45,180 bases of DNA from an uncultured Clostridia bacterium (GCA_947627945.1 CANQYC010000002.1:1-45180); one strand, 5' to 3'; positions 23,225 to 33,096 are shown, counted from the stretch's first letter. A program made the numbers and translations. Notes: generated by a model from the sequence alone, not told the origin.

Positions 23225-24586
23225 TCAGATCTGCGTGGTATACCGCAGACAGATATATATCGTACTGATGAGCAGGACGATGATCGTAGCCGGAGCCATC
23301 TTCTTGCAATACTCGCCCCAGCCGATGGGATGCCCTGCCTTTGCGGCTGCCGAAGTACCGACCACATTCGCCGATGCACCGATGGGCGTTGCCGAGCCGC
23401 CGACATCGGTACCCATTGCCAGAGACCATGCCAGCATGGACAGGATGGAGGCATTGCCGCCGGACAGTTCCTTGATGATGGGCACCATCGTGGCAGCGAA
23501 CGGGATATTGTCGATAAACGCACTCGCAATGCCGGAGACCCAGATAATGATCGCTACCATCAGATAGTAATTGCTGCCGCAGACCTTGCTGATGAGGTTG
23601 GCGATCAGCTCCAGCACGCCGGTCTCCTCCAGTCCGCCGACGACAATAAACAGCCCCGTAAAGAAGAGCAGCGTCTTGTAATCCACGCCCTTGAGGACTT
23701 CCAGTACATGCTTTCCGGAGGTGATGAGCGTGATCACAGCGATCAGCACGCCGATGAATGCGACAGTGAGTTTGGTGGTGCTGTGGGTGACGAGCAGCGT
23801 CACGGCACACAGGAAGATCACGCAGCTGACGGCGAAGCCCGCCTTATCGGTGATGAAGCTCTCCGGGGACGGCATGTTGCTGAAATCCGTGCTGCCGGAA
23901 GTGCCGGAAAGCTCCTTGCGCATGACCAGATAAAAATATGCCAGGATGAGTACAAAGGAGAGCAGCGCAGCCACACCGGTATTCATCACGAAGTCCATGA
24001 AAGAATAGTGCAGATTGGAGCCGATGATGATGTTCGGCGGGTCGCCGCACATGGTGGCAGAACCGCCCAGATTGGCACAGAAGATCTCCGACATGATCAT
24101 GGGCACGGGATTGAACTTGAGCAGCCGTGACAGCTCAATGGTAACAGATGCAAGGAACAGAATGACAGTGATGGAGTCAATGAACATTGCTAAGACGAAG
24201 GCCATGGTCATGAACGCAAGGAAGATCGGTATCGTCTTGTAATGCACAAGTTTGGCGATCCGCCGGCACAGCCAGTTGAAGAAGCCGACACGTGCCATTC
24301 CCTCGACCATGATCATCATACCGCCGAGGAAAAGGATGGTCGCCCAGTCGATCCCCGCAGACTCAGCACCTTCGCCGGTCGCACGCCAGAACTCCGCTGT
24401 AAAAATGTTCTGGAGGTTGATGATCTTCCAGATCGACCCCGGACTCCGCATACAGATACCGAACACGGCGATGAGCGTCAGCGCACCGCAGCTCAGTGTC
24501 ACAATATGCTTTTCGATCTTGTCCATGATAATGAGAATGAACATCGCCACAAAGATAACGATCGCAACGATCTGTGCAGCATTCAT
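23225..24586 (-). CDS. NhaD/ArsB-superfamily ion permease
   Basis: The 453-residue membrane protein has about 11 hydrophobic segments and the ion-transporter superfamily motifs: FLGGMMIMVEGMARVGFF, FIDSITVILFL (about 136), ANLGGSATMCGDPPNIIIGS (about 170-190) and, in the second half, the repeat AFIDNIPFAATMVPII plus DVGGSATPIGASANVVG. This inverted pair is typical of NhaD sodium/proton antiporters, ArsB and related anion permeases. NhaD-like Na+/H+ exchange is the closest guess; arsenite is less likely without arsenic genes nearby. The ATG follows AGAAAGGAG by about eight bases. It has its own promoter and an unusually structured leader. Confidence 0.85.
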   Translation of the reverse strand: MNAAQIVAIVIFVAMFILIIMDKIEKHIVTLSCGALTLIAVFGICMRSPGSIWKIINLQNIFTAEFWRATGEGAESAGIDWATILFLGGMMIMVEGMARVGFFNWLCRRIAKLVHYKTIPIFLAFMTMAFVLAMFIDSITVILFLASVTIELSRLLKFNPVPMIMSEIFCANLGGSATMCGDPPNIIIGSNLHYSFMDFVMNTGVAALLSFVLILAYFYLVMRKELSGTSGSTDFSNMPSPESFITDKAGFAVSCVIFLCAVTLLVTHSTTKLTVAFIGVLIAVITLITSGKHVLEVLKGVDYKTLLFFTGLFIVVGGLEETGVLELIANLISKVCGSNYYLMVAIIIWVSGIASAFIDNIPFAATMVPIIKELSGGNASILSMLAWSLAMGTDVGGSATPIGASANVVGTSAAAKAGHPIGWGEYCKKMAPATIIVLLISTIYICLRYTTQI

Positions 24587-24606
24587 GGTTCAGACTCCTT
24601 TCTGGT

Positions 24607-24664
24607 GGCTTTCCCTATGGGGATGCAGCCTGCATCCGTACCTGAACGGGTGCCTCTCGAACCA
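24607..24664 (-). promoter_or_regulatory. Structured 5' leader of the NhaD-like gene
   Basis: The leader of about 78 bases can fold into an outer stem (GGC 24607-24609 with GCC 24652-24654, CCC 24613-24615 with GGG 24648-24650) around an inner hairpin, GGATGCAGCCTGCATCC (24621-24637). The ribosome site follows after a short gap. Ion antiporter genes are often under sodium or lithium riboswitches, but I cannot match this sequence to a known class. Confidence 0.35.
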
Positions 24665-24670
24665 TTTTAT

Positions 24671-24699
24671 ATTATACATTCACCCATTCCAAAAGTCAA
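24671..24699 (-). promoter_or_regulatory. Promoter of the NhaD-like gene
   Basis: On the minus strand TTGACT (24694-24699) and TATAAT (24671-24676) are 17 bp apart. Between this promoter and the tRNA promoter at 24876 there is no gene; I see nothing definite in 24700-24875. Confidence 0.8.
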
Positions 24700-24875
24700 T
24701 GCCGGAACGAATGTTTTTTGGATTTTTGTAGAATTGCACATTTTTATCAGGCTTTTGTGGCGGAAAATCATGCTTATCTACGCTTTGGACAGGGGAGATC
24801 CCCGCCGGGATGCAGAGAGATCAGGGCATTTCTGCGGCGGCGGCACAGGGTCTCAGAATTTTTTTGAAAAAACAC

Positions 24876-24904
24876 TTGACAAACCCCTCGGATTGTGATA
24901 TAAT
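24876..24904 (+). promoter_or_regulatory. tRNA-Gln promoter
   Basis: TTGACA (24876-24881) and TATAAT (24899-24904) are 17 bp apart, 22 bases before the tRNA. Confidence 0.85.
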
Positions 24905-24926
24905 ATAAAAGCTGACCCAAGCAGAA

Positions 24927-24998
24927 TGGGGTGTCGCCAAGCGGTAAGGCAACGGACTCTGACTCCGTCAGTCGGGGGTTCAAATCCCTCCACCCCAA
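24927..24998 (+). tRNA. tRNA-Gln (anticodon CTG)
   Basis: The 72 bases fold as a cloverleaf: acceptor TGGGGTG/CACCCCA with discriminator A at 24998, D arm GCC...GGC, anticodon stem ACGGA/TCCGT with loop CTCTGAC (anticodon CTG, read as Gln CAG), and a T arm GGGGG-TTCAAAT-CCCTC. CCA is not encoded. It has its own promoter and terminator, so it is a single-gene transcript. The TTG anticodon isoacceptor is not in the window. Confidence 0.97.
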
Positions 24999-25005
24999 TC
25001 CCAAA

Positions 25006-25036
25006 GCCCTCCTGTCGTGATACGGGAGGGCTTTTT
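25006..25036 (+). terminator. tRNA-Gln terminator
   Basis: GCCCTCC (25006-25012) pairs with GGAGGGC (25025-25031), followed by T5 at 25032-25036, eight bases after the tRNA. Confidence 0.9.
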
Positions 25037-25113
25037 CGTGATATGGGAGGTTTTTCAGTGGCATAAGATGGCTTTTCAGTGGCATGGCGTTTCCGACACA
25101 GGCATTTTGATGC

Positions 25114-25140
25114 AGCCCTCCCCGGTTTCCGGGGAGGGCT
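25114..25140. terminator. Perfect hairpin between tRNA-Gln and the lipoprotein gene
   Basis: AGCCCTCCCCGG (25114-25125) pairs perfectly with CCGGGGAGGGCT (25129-25140) around TTT. It is placed to end the minus-strand lipoprotein operon, but no T tract follows on either strand. Its outer bases resemble the tRNA terminator stem. Two copies of TTTTCAGTGGCAT lie just upstream (about 25050-25085). Confidence 0.45.
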
Positions 25141-25174
25141 GTTCAGATCAGGTACAGGGGGAATGCCCTGTCAT

Positions 25175-26044
25175 TTACTTGCACCGTTTCAGCACATCGC
25201 TGTTCTCATCCTCATCGGTCACGGTGAGAGTGTCTCCCTCGACGGTATACTGCATCTCCTCCGACTCGTCGTCTAACATGAGCGTCAGTGTGCCGTCCTT
25301 CGCCTGATAGGTCGCCTCTGTCCCCAGATAGCATTTCTGTTTCTCCAGTGCAAACAGCTGATCCCTTTCTGAATATATTACATAATCTTGGAAAAGCAGA
25401 CAGTCCTCTTTCAGGACATACCATCCGTCCAACCCGGCTGCGTCTGTTCCGGGGCGTGCCTGCAGATCGAGCAGCAGCCCGTCTTCGGATGTTGCTGTCA
25501 CCCGGTCACCGCTTACCTTGAGCGGTGCGCTGACGGTATCCCCGTCTGATGTCACATAATAAAACTGATCGTCTCCATCGAGCCATGCAATGAAGGGGAT
25601 GCCAAGCTGTGAAATGACCGTCCCGTTTTCCTGAAATTCTATGTAGGCGTTCCAATCTGTGAAATCACCCGCAAATTGCCAGCGTCCGACCACGGAGGAG
25701 CTGTCCGCTGCGGCGGTCTCTTTCACTGTGCTTTCCGTCTCCGCCGGTATGGAAGCCGTCTGTGTCGTCTCTGCGGATGTTTCCGATGTGCCGGGAGCGT
25801 CTGTGGTTTCCGCAGATTCGGCGGAGGCAGCTGTCTCTGTCGTTTCTGGTTCCGTGGTCTCCGGTTCTGTAGTCTCTGCTGCGGCGGTCTCTGTCTCCGT
25901 GGTTTCCGCTGCGGCGGTGTCTTTCGTCGGCGCAGGAATGACGATCTTGATCTGGCTGTCATCGCCGGAGCTGTCGCCCCGGGCGGCACATGCCGTACAG
26001 GATGCTGCCAGAAGCAGACAGAGCAGTATGCTAATTTTTCTCAT
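25175..26044 (-). CDS. Lipoprotein with a long Thr/Glu-rich linker
   Basis: The 289-residue protein starts with a signal sequence and a lipobox-like stretch (LLLAASCTAC; C16 or C19 lipidated), so it should sit on the outer face of the membrane. Residues about 40-110 are a low-complexity linker of repeated TTE, ETTEPE and AAETTE. The C-terminal domain (about 118-289) is a beta-rich fold, SSVVGRWQF...YIEFQENGTVISQLG...GDTLTVTDED, like the lipocalin-type or DUF5640 domains of Firmicute lipoproteins that describe a dependence on x-G-x-W-x-F. No catalytic motif is visible. It is the last gene of a three-gene unit; it starts 10 bases after the lipid kinase stop, after GAGGAGG. The function is unknown. 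Confidence 0.75.
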   Translation of the reverse strand: MRKISILLCLLLAASCTACAARGDSSGDDSQIKIVIPAPTKDTAAAETTETETAAAETTEPETTEPETTETAASAESAETTDAPGTSETSAETTQTASIPAETESTVKETAAADSSSVVGRWQFAGDFTDWNAYIEFQENGTVISQLGIPFIAWLDGDDQFYYVTSDGDTVSAPLKVSGDRVTATSEDGLLLDLQARPGTDAAGLDGWYVLKEDCLLFQDYVIYSERDQLFALEKQKCYLGTEATYQAKDGTLTLMLDDESEEMQYTVEGDTLTVTDEDENSDVLKRCK

Positions 26045-26054
26045 AGGATCCTCC

Positions 26055-26984
26055 TCATGTGTTCAGGAAACAATTTCCGTTGTAGGTACGTGGCACAAGC
26101 ATGGTGACTGCCTGCTTGTGGTTGATGATGTGGAAGCTCGATGCATTCTGCATGTATTCGCCGTCCACCGTCCACGGCACATCCGCATCTTCTAAAAGCT
26201 CGATGGTGATGTCCGATGCCCGCAGGCAGATGAGCTTGTCATTTTCACCGATCTCGTGGATGTCCCGCAGGAACGAGAGCGTGCGCTGCAGGTCGAGCAG
26301 CGTGTCCTGCTGTTTGATGAGGGTGATCTCAAAGGCACCGTCATCGAACAGGAAATCCGGAATGTCCAGCACGCCGCCCACGGAGGCAGAATTCGTGATC
26401 ATCCCGAAGATGAAACTCCCCTGAAACACCTGCCCGTCACAGGTGATGCGCATCGGATAGGGGCGGATATTGGTGATCTTGGTCGCAGCATTCAGGATGT
26501 AGGCGACCGGACCGAACACATTCTTGACCGACTGCGGCGTCTCATAGGTCACATTGGTAAATGCCCCGAAAGCGGCGATATAATTGAAACTGCGGTTGTT
26601 GACTGTCCCGGTGTCAAAGCTGCGGGGCGTACCGTCCAGCACCAGCTCGGCGGCTTTCGGAATGTCCCGGGGGATCCCGATGCTGCGGGCGAAATCGTTT
26701 ACGGAACCGCAGGGGATGTAGCCGAGCGGGATCTTCTTTTTGGCATGCATCAGTCCTGTCATGACCTCGTTGAGCGTGCCGTCACCGCCGGAGCAGAACA
26801 GATAGTCATAGCGTCCGGAATCCGATGCCGCCGCCGCCATGCGTGCGGCATCGAGCGGGGCTTGCGTGGGACGGACAGTGACCTCATATCCCGCCTTTGT
26901 CATCTTGTCCAGTACAGTGCCGAGGTGTGAGGAGAGTTCTGCCTTTCCTGCCTGTAAATTGCAGAGGTAATAAATATGCTTCAT
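26055..26984 (-). CDS. Diacylglycerol kinase-family lipid kinase
   Basis: The 309-residue protein has the DAGK catalytic domain: FCSGGDGTLNEVMTGL (about residues 64-79) with the ATP-binding GGDGT, then IPLGYIPCGSVNDFARSIGIP (about 84-104), in place of the more usual P-x-G-T-x-N-D, and a C-terminal beta domain with VDGEYMQ near the end (a DGE motif, as in YegS/BmrU). It should phosphorylate a lipid such as diacylglycerol at the membrane. The start overlaps the TVP38 stop by four bases, so translation is coupled. Sphingolipid or other lipid substrates cannot be excluded. Confidence 0.88.
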   Translation of the reverse strand: MKHIYYLCNLQAGKAELSSHLGTVLDKMTKAGYEVTVRPTQAPLDAARMAAAASDSGRYDYLFCSGGDGTLNEVMTGLMHAKKKIPLGYIPCGSVNDFARSIGIPRDIPKAAELVLDGTPRSFDTGTVNNRSFNYIAAFGAFTNVTYETPQSVKNVFGPVAYILNAATKITNIRPYPMRITCDGQVFQGSFIFGMITNSASVGGVLDIPDFLFDDGAFEITLIKQQDTLLDLQRTLSFLRDIHEIGENDKLICLRASDITIELLEDADVPWTVDGEYMQNASSFHIINHKQAVTMLVPRTYNGNCFLNT

Positions 26985-27670
26985 GATGCATCATGCTCCT
27001 TCATCACATAATTCTTGACCTGATACCCTACAAAGACTGCAACGGCAGCAATGACGCAAATGACGATGCACATGGTATACCTGCCCTCATAAAAGCTGTC
27101 GCCGACCATTACCGAAGCAGCCAGTGCGGGGAACCGTCCGAGCGTGGACAGCAGCACGAATTGACTGCCCCGCATCTTTGTCAGGGGGACGATGTATGTC
27201 AGCAGATCTTTCGGGATGCCCGGTATCAGGAACAGCAGAAAGACCCAGAAAGAAAGTTTCCGCTCATCCTGTAGGATCTTGAACTGTGCCATTTTTTCCT
27301 CAGAGACGAAGAAATGCACCAGAGGTCTGCCGAAGCGTTTGACGAGGCAGTACACCAGCAGTGTCCCGCACAGGGAACCGGCTACGGTATAGACCGTCCC
27401 CCAGATCCCGCCGAACAGCATCCCGCCGACAAGCTCGAGCGGACCGCCGGGGACAAATGCAATGATGATCTGGACAGCCATCAGGGCAATGAATACCGCA
27501 GGTGCCCAGACACCGAAGGACTTCACCCGCAGACAGAATGCCTCCCTGCCTTCCTGCGTTGCCAGCATTTTGCAAAGCGGCACAAGATATTTTACACACA
27601 GCACTGCCAGACCGGCAAACAACAGCAGCAGGATGCTCCATTTCAGGATCTTTTGATATTTTTTCTGCAT
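26981..27670 (-). CDS. TVP38/TMEM64 (DedA-like, SNARE-associated) membrane protein
   Basis: The 229-residue membrane protein has about five to six hydrophobic segments and the VTT-domain signature: FVPGGPLELVGGMLFGGIWGTVYTVAGSLCGTLLVYCLVKRFGR (about residues 72-115) and FLLFLIPGIPKDLLTYIVPLTKM (about 145-170). Related proteins act as lipid scramblases or transporters. The ATG at 27670 follows GGAGGG; the frame open to 27904 is rejected because it passes through a promoter. Pairing with a lipid kinase and a lipoprotein suggests a membrane-lipid role, but this is only inferred. Confidence 0.9.
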   Translation of the reverse strand: MQKKYQKILKWSILLLLFAGLAVLCVKYLVPLCKMLATQEGREAFCLRVKSFGVWAPAVFIALMAVQIIIAFVPGGPLELVGGMLFGGIWGTVYTVAGSLCGTLLVYCLVKRFGRPLVHFFVSEEKMAQFKILQDERKLSFWVFLLFLIPGIPKDLLTYIVPLTKMRGSQFVLLSTLGRFPALAASVMVGDSFYEGRYTMCIVICVIAAVAVFVGYQVKNYVMKEHDAS

Positions 27671-27697
27671 GGTGTTCCCTCCTTCCGGTACAGGATT

Positions 27698-27726
27698 ATT
27701 ATACCACAGATCGCAGAGAAAATCAA
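27698..27726 (-). promoter_or_regulatory. Promoter of the TVP38-DAGK-lipoprotein operon
   Basis: On the minus strand TTGATT (27721-27726) and TATAAT (27698-27703) are 17 bp apart, with the extended -10 TGG. The gap to the divergent phosphorylase promoter is about 65 bp. Confidence 0.75.
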
Positions 27727-27792
27727 TGCATTTTTCCGCCCAACTTCTTAATTTTTTATTATTTTTAAGTATGCACCCCCGCAGGGAGTGCC

Positions 27793-27821
27793 TTGACAAG
27801 AGCCATGCTGCGATGTATAAT
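27793..27821 (+). promoter_or_regulatory. Promoter of the pyrimidine-nucleoside phosphorylase gene
   Basis: TTGACA (27793-27798) and TATAAT (27816-27821) are 17 bp apart, with TG one base before TATAAT. Confidence 0.8.
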
Positions 27822-27868
27822 AAAGAAAAGATCATCCCGGTGAGCAGACCGGGGGAAAGGAGCGAACC

Positions 27869-29170
27869 ATGCAGATGTATGACCTGATCCGGAAGACCCG
27901 GCACCGGGAAGCACTGACCGGGGAGGAGATCTCCTGGCTTGTCAGTGCATTTACGGATGGCAGGATCCCGGACTACATGATGTCCGCCTGGCTTATGGCG
28001 GTCTGCTGTCAGGGGCTGACAGAGGAGGAAACTGCCGCACTGACGATCGCTATGCGGGATTCCGGAGACCGCCTTGACCTGTCACCTGTCGGGGCGGTGA
28101 CGGTGGACAAACACAGCACCGGCGGCATCGGGGACAAGACCACCCTTGTCATTGCGCCGCTCGTGGCAGCCTGCGGCGGCTATGTGCCGAAAATGTCCGG
28201 GAGGGGACTGGGCTTCACAGGGGGCACGATCGACAAGCTCGAAAGCATCCCCGGCTTTTCCACGAGCCTGACCGTGCCGCAGTTTCTCCGGAATACCAGA
28301 GAGATCGGCTGCTGCGTCATTGCACAGAGCGGCGACCTCACTCCGGCGGATAAGAAAATGTATGCATTGCGGAATCTCACTGCGGCAGTGGACAGCATCC
28401 CCCTGATCGCAGCGAGCATCATGAGCAAGAAGCTCGCCCTTGGAGCAGACTGCATTTTGCTCGATGTCAAATACGGCAGCGGTGCTTTCATGAAAACGCC
28501 GGAGGATGCCGCCGTACTTGCCCGCCTGATGGTGCATATCGGAAAGACCGCCGGGAAGCAATGCCGTGCCGTCATCACGGATATGAACACGCCGCTCGGG
28601 GACTGTGTCGGCAATGCCCTTGAGGTGGAAGAAGCGATCGCCATTCTCCGGGGCAGACGCAGCGACCGACTGACAGCACTCTGCCTGTCATTGGCGGCGC
28701 AGATGCTCACACTTGCCGGCAGGGGCACAGAGGATGCATGCCTGAAAATGGCAGAAGATGCCATTCATTCCGGTGCGGCAGCTGAAAAGCTCCGGCAGAT
28801 GATCGCCGCACAGGGCGGTGACCCGGCAGTGGTGGACGACCCTGCACGCTTGCCGCAGGCGGCTGTGCAGAAAACGGTCACTGCCGCAGAAGACGGCTAT
28901 ATCGCCTCCATCCAGAGTGAGGAAGTCGGACTTGCCTGTCTGGAGCTTGGCGCAGGCAGAACGGCTGACCATGCGGAGATCGACCCGGCAGCGGGTGTGC
29001 GATTCCATGGCACTGTCGGAGATCACCTCCGGCAGGGGGAGCCGGTCTTTACGGTATACGGACGCAGTGGGGCACTCTGTGAGACTGCTGCTGCACGCCT
29101 GGCGGCAGCGATCACATGGACACAGTCCCCCGTGACGCCGGGCATATTGATCCATACGGTTATAAAGTGA
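27869..29170 (+). CDS. pdp: Pyrimidine-nucleoside (thymidine/uridine) phosphorylase
   Basis: This enzyme splits uridine and thymidine with phosphate to release the base and (deoxy)ribose 1-phosphate in nucleoside salvage. The 433-residue protein has the glycosyl transferase family 3 pattern: SAWLMAVCCQGLTEEETAALTIAM, the phosphate loop VDKHSTGGIGDKTTL (about 80-94), MSGRGLGFTGGTIDKLESIPGF (about 109-130), and RNLTAAVDSIPLIAASIMSKKLA near 175. The C-terminal PYNP-like domain (DGYIASIQSEEVGLACLELGAGR) supports PdP over the anthranilate phosphoribosyltransferases. Thymidine-only (deoA) and broad (pdp) types cannot be separated with confidence. An AAAGGAG site precedes the ATG. It ends beside a repeat element that separates it from asnB. 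Confidence 0.93.
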   Translation: MQMYDLIRKTRHREALTGEEISWLVSAFTDGRIPDYMMSAWLMAVCCQGLTEEETAALTIAMRDSGDRLDLSPVGAVTVDKHSTGGIGDKTTLVIAPLVAACGGYVPKMSGRGLGFTGGTIDKLESIPGFSTSLTVPQFLRNTREIGCCVIAQSGDLTPADKKMYALRNLTAAVDSIPLIAASIMSKKLALGADCILLDVKYGSGAFMKTPEDAAVLARLMVHIGKTAGKQCRAVITDMNTPLGDCVGNALEVEEAIAILRGRRSDRLTALCLSLAAQMLTLAGRGTEDACLKMAEDAIHSGAAAEKLRQMIAAQGGDPAVVDDPARLPQAAVQKTVTAAEDGYIASIQSEEVGLACLELGAGRTADHAEIDPAAGVRFHGTVGDHLRQGEPVFTVYGRSGALCETAAARLAAAITWTQSPVTPGILIHTVIK

Positions 29171-29194
29171 GGGGGGTGCCCCCCTGCAAAATAG

Positions 29195-29244
29195 CCCCCT
29201 CCCCGCTTGCGGGGAGGGGGTTAGGGGAGGGGTACCCCCCTCCT
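29195..29244 (-). repeat. GC-rich hairpin repeat, single copy
   Basis: A perfect stem CCCCCTCCCC/GGGGAGGGGG (29195-29204 with 29211-29220, loop GCTTGC) lies in the gap between two converging genes. Read on the minus strand it is followed by CTATTTTGCAGGGGGG and CACCCCCC, the same order as the element near 31.2 kb. It is part of the dispersed family and may also act as a terminator. Confidence 0.75.
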
Positions 29245-31083
29245 TCATATTGCGATCTTCACCTGATACTTCTCCATCCAGTAGTCCATCTGCAAAAAAT
29301 ACGCAATGGTCTGCGGTCTGGTCATGAGCTGTCCGTACCACTGGACATTGTCATCACCATACAGAAGCTGCTCCAGAGCATCCCGCCGGATAAATTGCAG
29401 GATGGGGGCATCCGGATCTTTCAGACGTTCTGCAAGCAGCTCCGTGACGGCAGTGAGGTAATTCGGGTTGTGGGTCTTGGGGTAGGGGCTTTTCTTGCGC
29501 CAGAGGATCTCCTCCGGCAGATAGTCCCGCATGGCTTCCCGCAGCAGCCCCTTTTCATAGCCCTTGTATTCCTTGAATTCCCATGGCACATTGTAAAGAT
29601 ACTGGGCAATGCGGTAGTCGCAGAACGGCACCCGCACCTCCAGTGCGCTGTACATGCTCATGCGGTCTTTACGGTCAAGCAGTGTCTGCATGAACCAGTC
29701 AAGATTCAGGCGCATCATCTCCCGCATCCGGTGTTCGGCAGCCGACTCGCCCGGAAGATATGCCGTCCGCTGCAACGTCGCCTGATATTCCCTGTCCACA
29801 TCGTTCCGCTGTGTCAGCAGCTCGGCGATCTCCGGTCTGGCAAACTGCATCCGGTATGCCGTGCTTTGCGACCATGGGAAACCGTAGGCAGCCCGGATCT
29901 CCGGATCCCGGTACCAAGGATAGCCGCCGAACAGCTCATCTGCACATTCCCCCGAAAGTGCCACCGTCACATGTGACCGGATCTCCCGGCAGAACAGGAG
30001 CAGCGAGGCATCCACATCCACCATACCCGGCAGATCCCGTGCGTCCACCGCCTCATACAGTGCCGCTGCCAGCGCAGGCGTATCAATGACTGTCCAATGA
30101 TGCTGTGCCTGTAGATATGCCTGCATCTGGCGGATGTATGCGGGGTCGCTGTTGGGCTGGAACTTGCTTTTCCGGAAATATTTGTCATTGTCTGTATAAT
30201 CCACAGAAAATGTGTGGAGCGTGCGCCCCTCTGCGGCAAACTTCCTTGCCGCCACGGAGGAGATCAGGCTCGAATCCAGTCCGCCGGAGAGGAATGTGCC
30301 GATCGGCACATCCGACACGAGCTGCCGCCGGATGGCATCCGTCAGCAGAAAACGGACATGCTCCGCCGTCTGTGCAAAATTCTCCGTATGTTCCCTTGCC
30401 TCCAGTTTCCAGTAGCAGCGGACATCCAGTCCGTCCTGCTCGGTATAGTAGGCGCAGTGCGCCGCCGGCAGCTCCCGCATGTTCCGGAACACCCCGCAGC
30501 CCGGTGTCCTGCCGGGGCCAAAGAGCAGCAGCTGGCTGATGCCCTCAATATCGACCTCATGCGGCACATCGGGATCGGCAAGGATGGCTTTCATCTCCGA
30601 CCCGAACAGCAGCCGCTCCGGCGTCAGCATGTAGAACAGCGGCTTGACGCCCATCCTGTCCCTTGCCAGAAAAAGCCGCTGCCGCTTCTGTTCCCAGACG
30701 GCAAAGGCGAAGATCCCGTTGCACCGCTGCACACATGCTTCCCCCCAGACGGCATACGCCTTGAGAAGTACTTCCGTATCGGCATGTGTCTCAAAGGTGC
30801 ATCCCTCCGCCCGGAGCGCATCCCGCAATTCCCCGGTATTGTACAGTTCCCCGTTGTACACGATGGTATAGATCTCCCTGCCATCAGAATAGTGCATCGG
30901 CTGGGCACCGTGTTCCGGATCAATGACCGCCAGCCGTGTGTGCAGCAGTGCGGCATGTTCTGATAGGAATATCCCTTTCTGGTCGGGTCCCCGCCGTTCG
31001 AGTGTCTCCTGCATCCGGGTGAGGTACCGCTGCCTGTCACGCAGACTGCTTGTAAATGAAATGACTCCTGCGATTCCGCACAT
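29245..31083 (-). CDS. asnB: Asparagine synthase (glutamine-hydrolysing)
   Basis: AsnB makes asparagine from aspartate, ATP and glutamine. The 612-residue protein starts MCGIAGVISF: after Met removal, Cys2 is the glutaminase nucleophile. Residues to about 210 form the class II glutaminase, with NGELYNTGELRDAL and HADTEVLLKAY. The synthetase half has the PP-loop FLSGGLDSSLIS (about 255) and SGECADELFGGYPWY. The start is chosen at 31083, the last of three consecutive ATG codons, because it leaves Cys at position 2 and lies nine bases after GGAAAGGAG. The frame remains open to 31392, but that extension is a translation of repeats. It is expressed from its own weak promoter or by read-through from pyrG. 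Confidence 0.95.
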   Translation of the reverse strand: MCGIAGVISFTSSLRDRQRYLTRMQETLERRGPDQKGIFLSEHAALLHTRLAVIDPEHGAQPMHYSDGREIYTIVYNGELYNTGELRDALRAEGCTFETHADTEVLLKAYAVWGEACVQRCNGIFAFAVWEQKRQRLFLARDRMGVKPLFYMLTPERLLFGSEMKAILADPDVPHEVDIEGISQLLLFGPGRTPGCGVFRNMRELPAAHCAYYTEQDGLDVRCYWKLEAREHTENFAQTAEHVRFLLTDAIRRQLVSDVPIGTFLSGGLDSSLISSVAARKFAAEGRTLHTFSVDYTDNDKYFRKSKFQPNSDPAYIRQMQAYLQAQHHWTVIDTPALAAALYEAVDARDLPGMVDVDASLLLFCREIRSHVTVALSGECADELFGGYPWYRDPEIRAAYGFPWSQSTAYRMQFARPEIAELLTQRNDVDREYQATLQRTAYLPGESAAEHRMREMMRLNLDWFMQTLLDRKDRMSMYSALEVRVPFCDYRIAQYLYNVPWEFKEYKGYEKGLLREAMRDYLPEEILWRKKSPYPKTHNPNYLTAVTELLAERLKDPDAPILQFIRRDALEQLLYGDDNVQWYGQLMTRPQTIAYFLQMDYWMEKYQVKIAI

Positions 31084-31108
31084 CATCATCCGCTCCTTTC
31101 CTGCTGGC

Positions 31109-31138
31109 ATTCTATGCAGGAATGAGGGGAAATGTGAA
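31109..31138 (-). promoter_or_regulatory. Possible asnB promoter
   Basis: On the minus strand TTCACA (31133-31138) and TAGAAT (31109-31114) are 18 bp apart, between the repeat array and the asnB start. It is weaker than the other promoters of the window. Confidence 0.45.
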
Positions 31139-31173
31139 AAGGGGGCAGTTTTCAATAGCTGCCCCACCCCCAA

Positions 31174-31400
31174 CCCCCTCCCCTGAAGGGGAGGGGGCTT
31201 CTTTGCAGGGGGCTTCGCCCCCTGCAACCCCCATTTTGCAAAAGGGGAAGGGCTATTTTGCGGCGACTTTGTCCCCTGCACCCCCCATTTCGCAGAAGGA
31301 GAGAGACTATTTTGCGGAAACTTCGCCCCCTGCCCCCCATTTCGCAGAAAGGGAGAGACTATTTTTGCGGAGACTTTTTCCCCTGCTCCCACATTTCACC
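31174..31400 (+). repeat. GC-rich hairpin element followed by about four tandem units of about 55 bp
   Basis: The stem CCCCCTCCCC/GGGGAGGGGG (31174-31183 with 31188-31197) is followed by units that begin near 31199, 31252, 31307 and 31360 (CTATTTTGCGG...CCCCTGCnCCCCC-ATTTCGCAGAA). It fills the 320-base gap between asnB and the pyrG terminator. It is the same family as the 17.2 kb array, with a different unit sequence (CTATTTTGCGG for TTATTGCGG). Confidence 0.8.
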
Positions 31401-31404
31401 CTAA

Positions 31405-31441
31405 AAATACAAAAACACCCCCGCTCTGCTCAGAGCGGGGG
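31405..31441 (-). terminator. pyrG terminator
   Basis: CCCCCGCTCT (31418-31427) pairs with AGAGCGGGGG (31432-31441); on the minus strand a T-rich tract (GTGTTTTTGTATTTTT) follows. It is 12 bases after the pyrG stop. Confidence 0.88.
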
Positions 31442-31452
31442 TCTCTGATAGA

Positions 31453-33096
<1,644 letters not shown>

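Noticed and set aside
27671-27904. A longer TVP38 protein starting at 27904
   Set aside because: The extension passes through a divergent promoter pair; ATG 27670 has a GGAGGG site.
31084-31392. An N-terminal extension of AsnB
   Set aside because: It is a translation of the repeat array; class II amidotransferases need Cys right after the initiator Met, which the start at 31083 gives.
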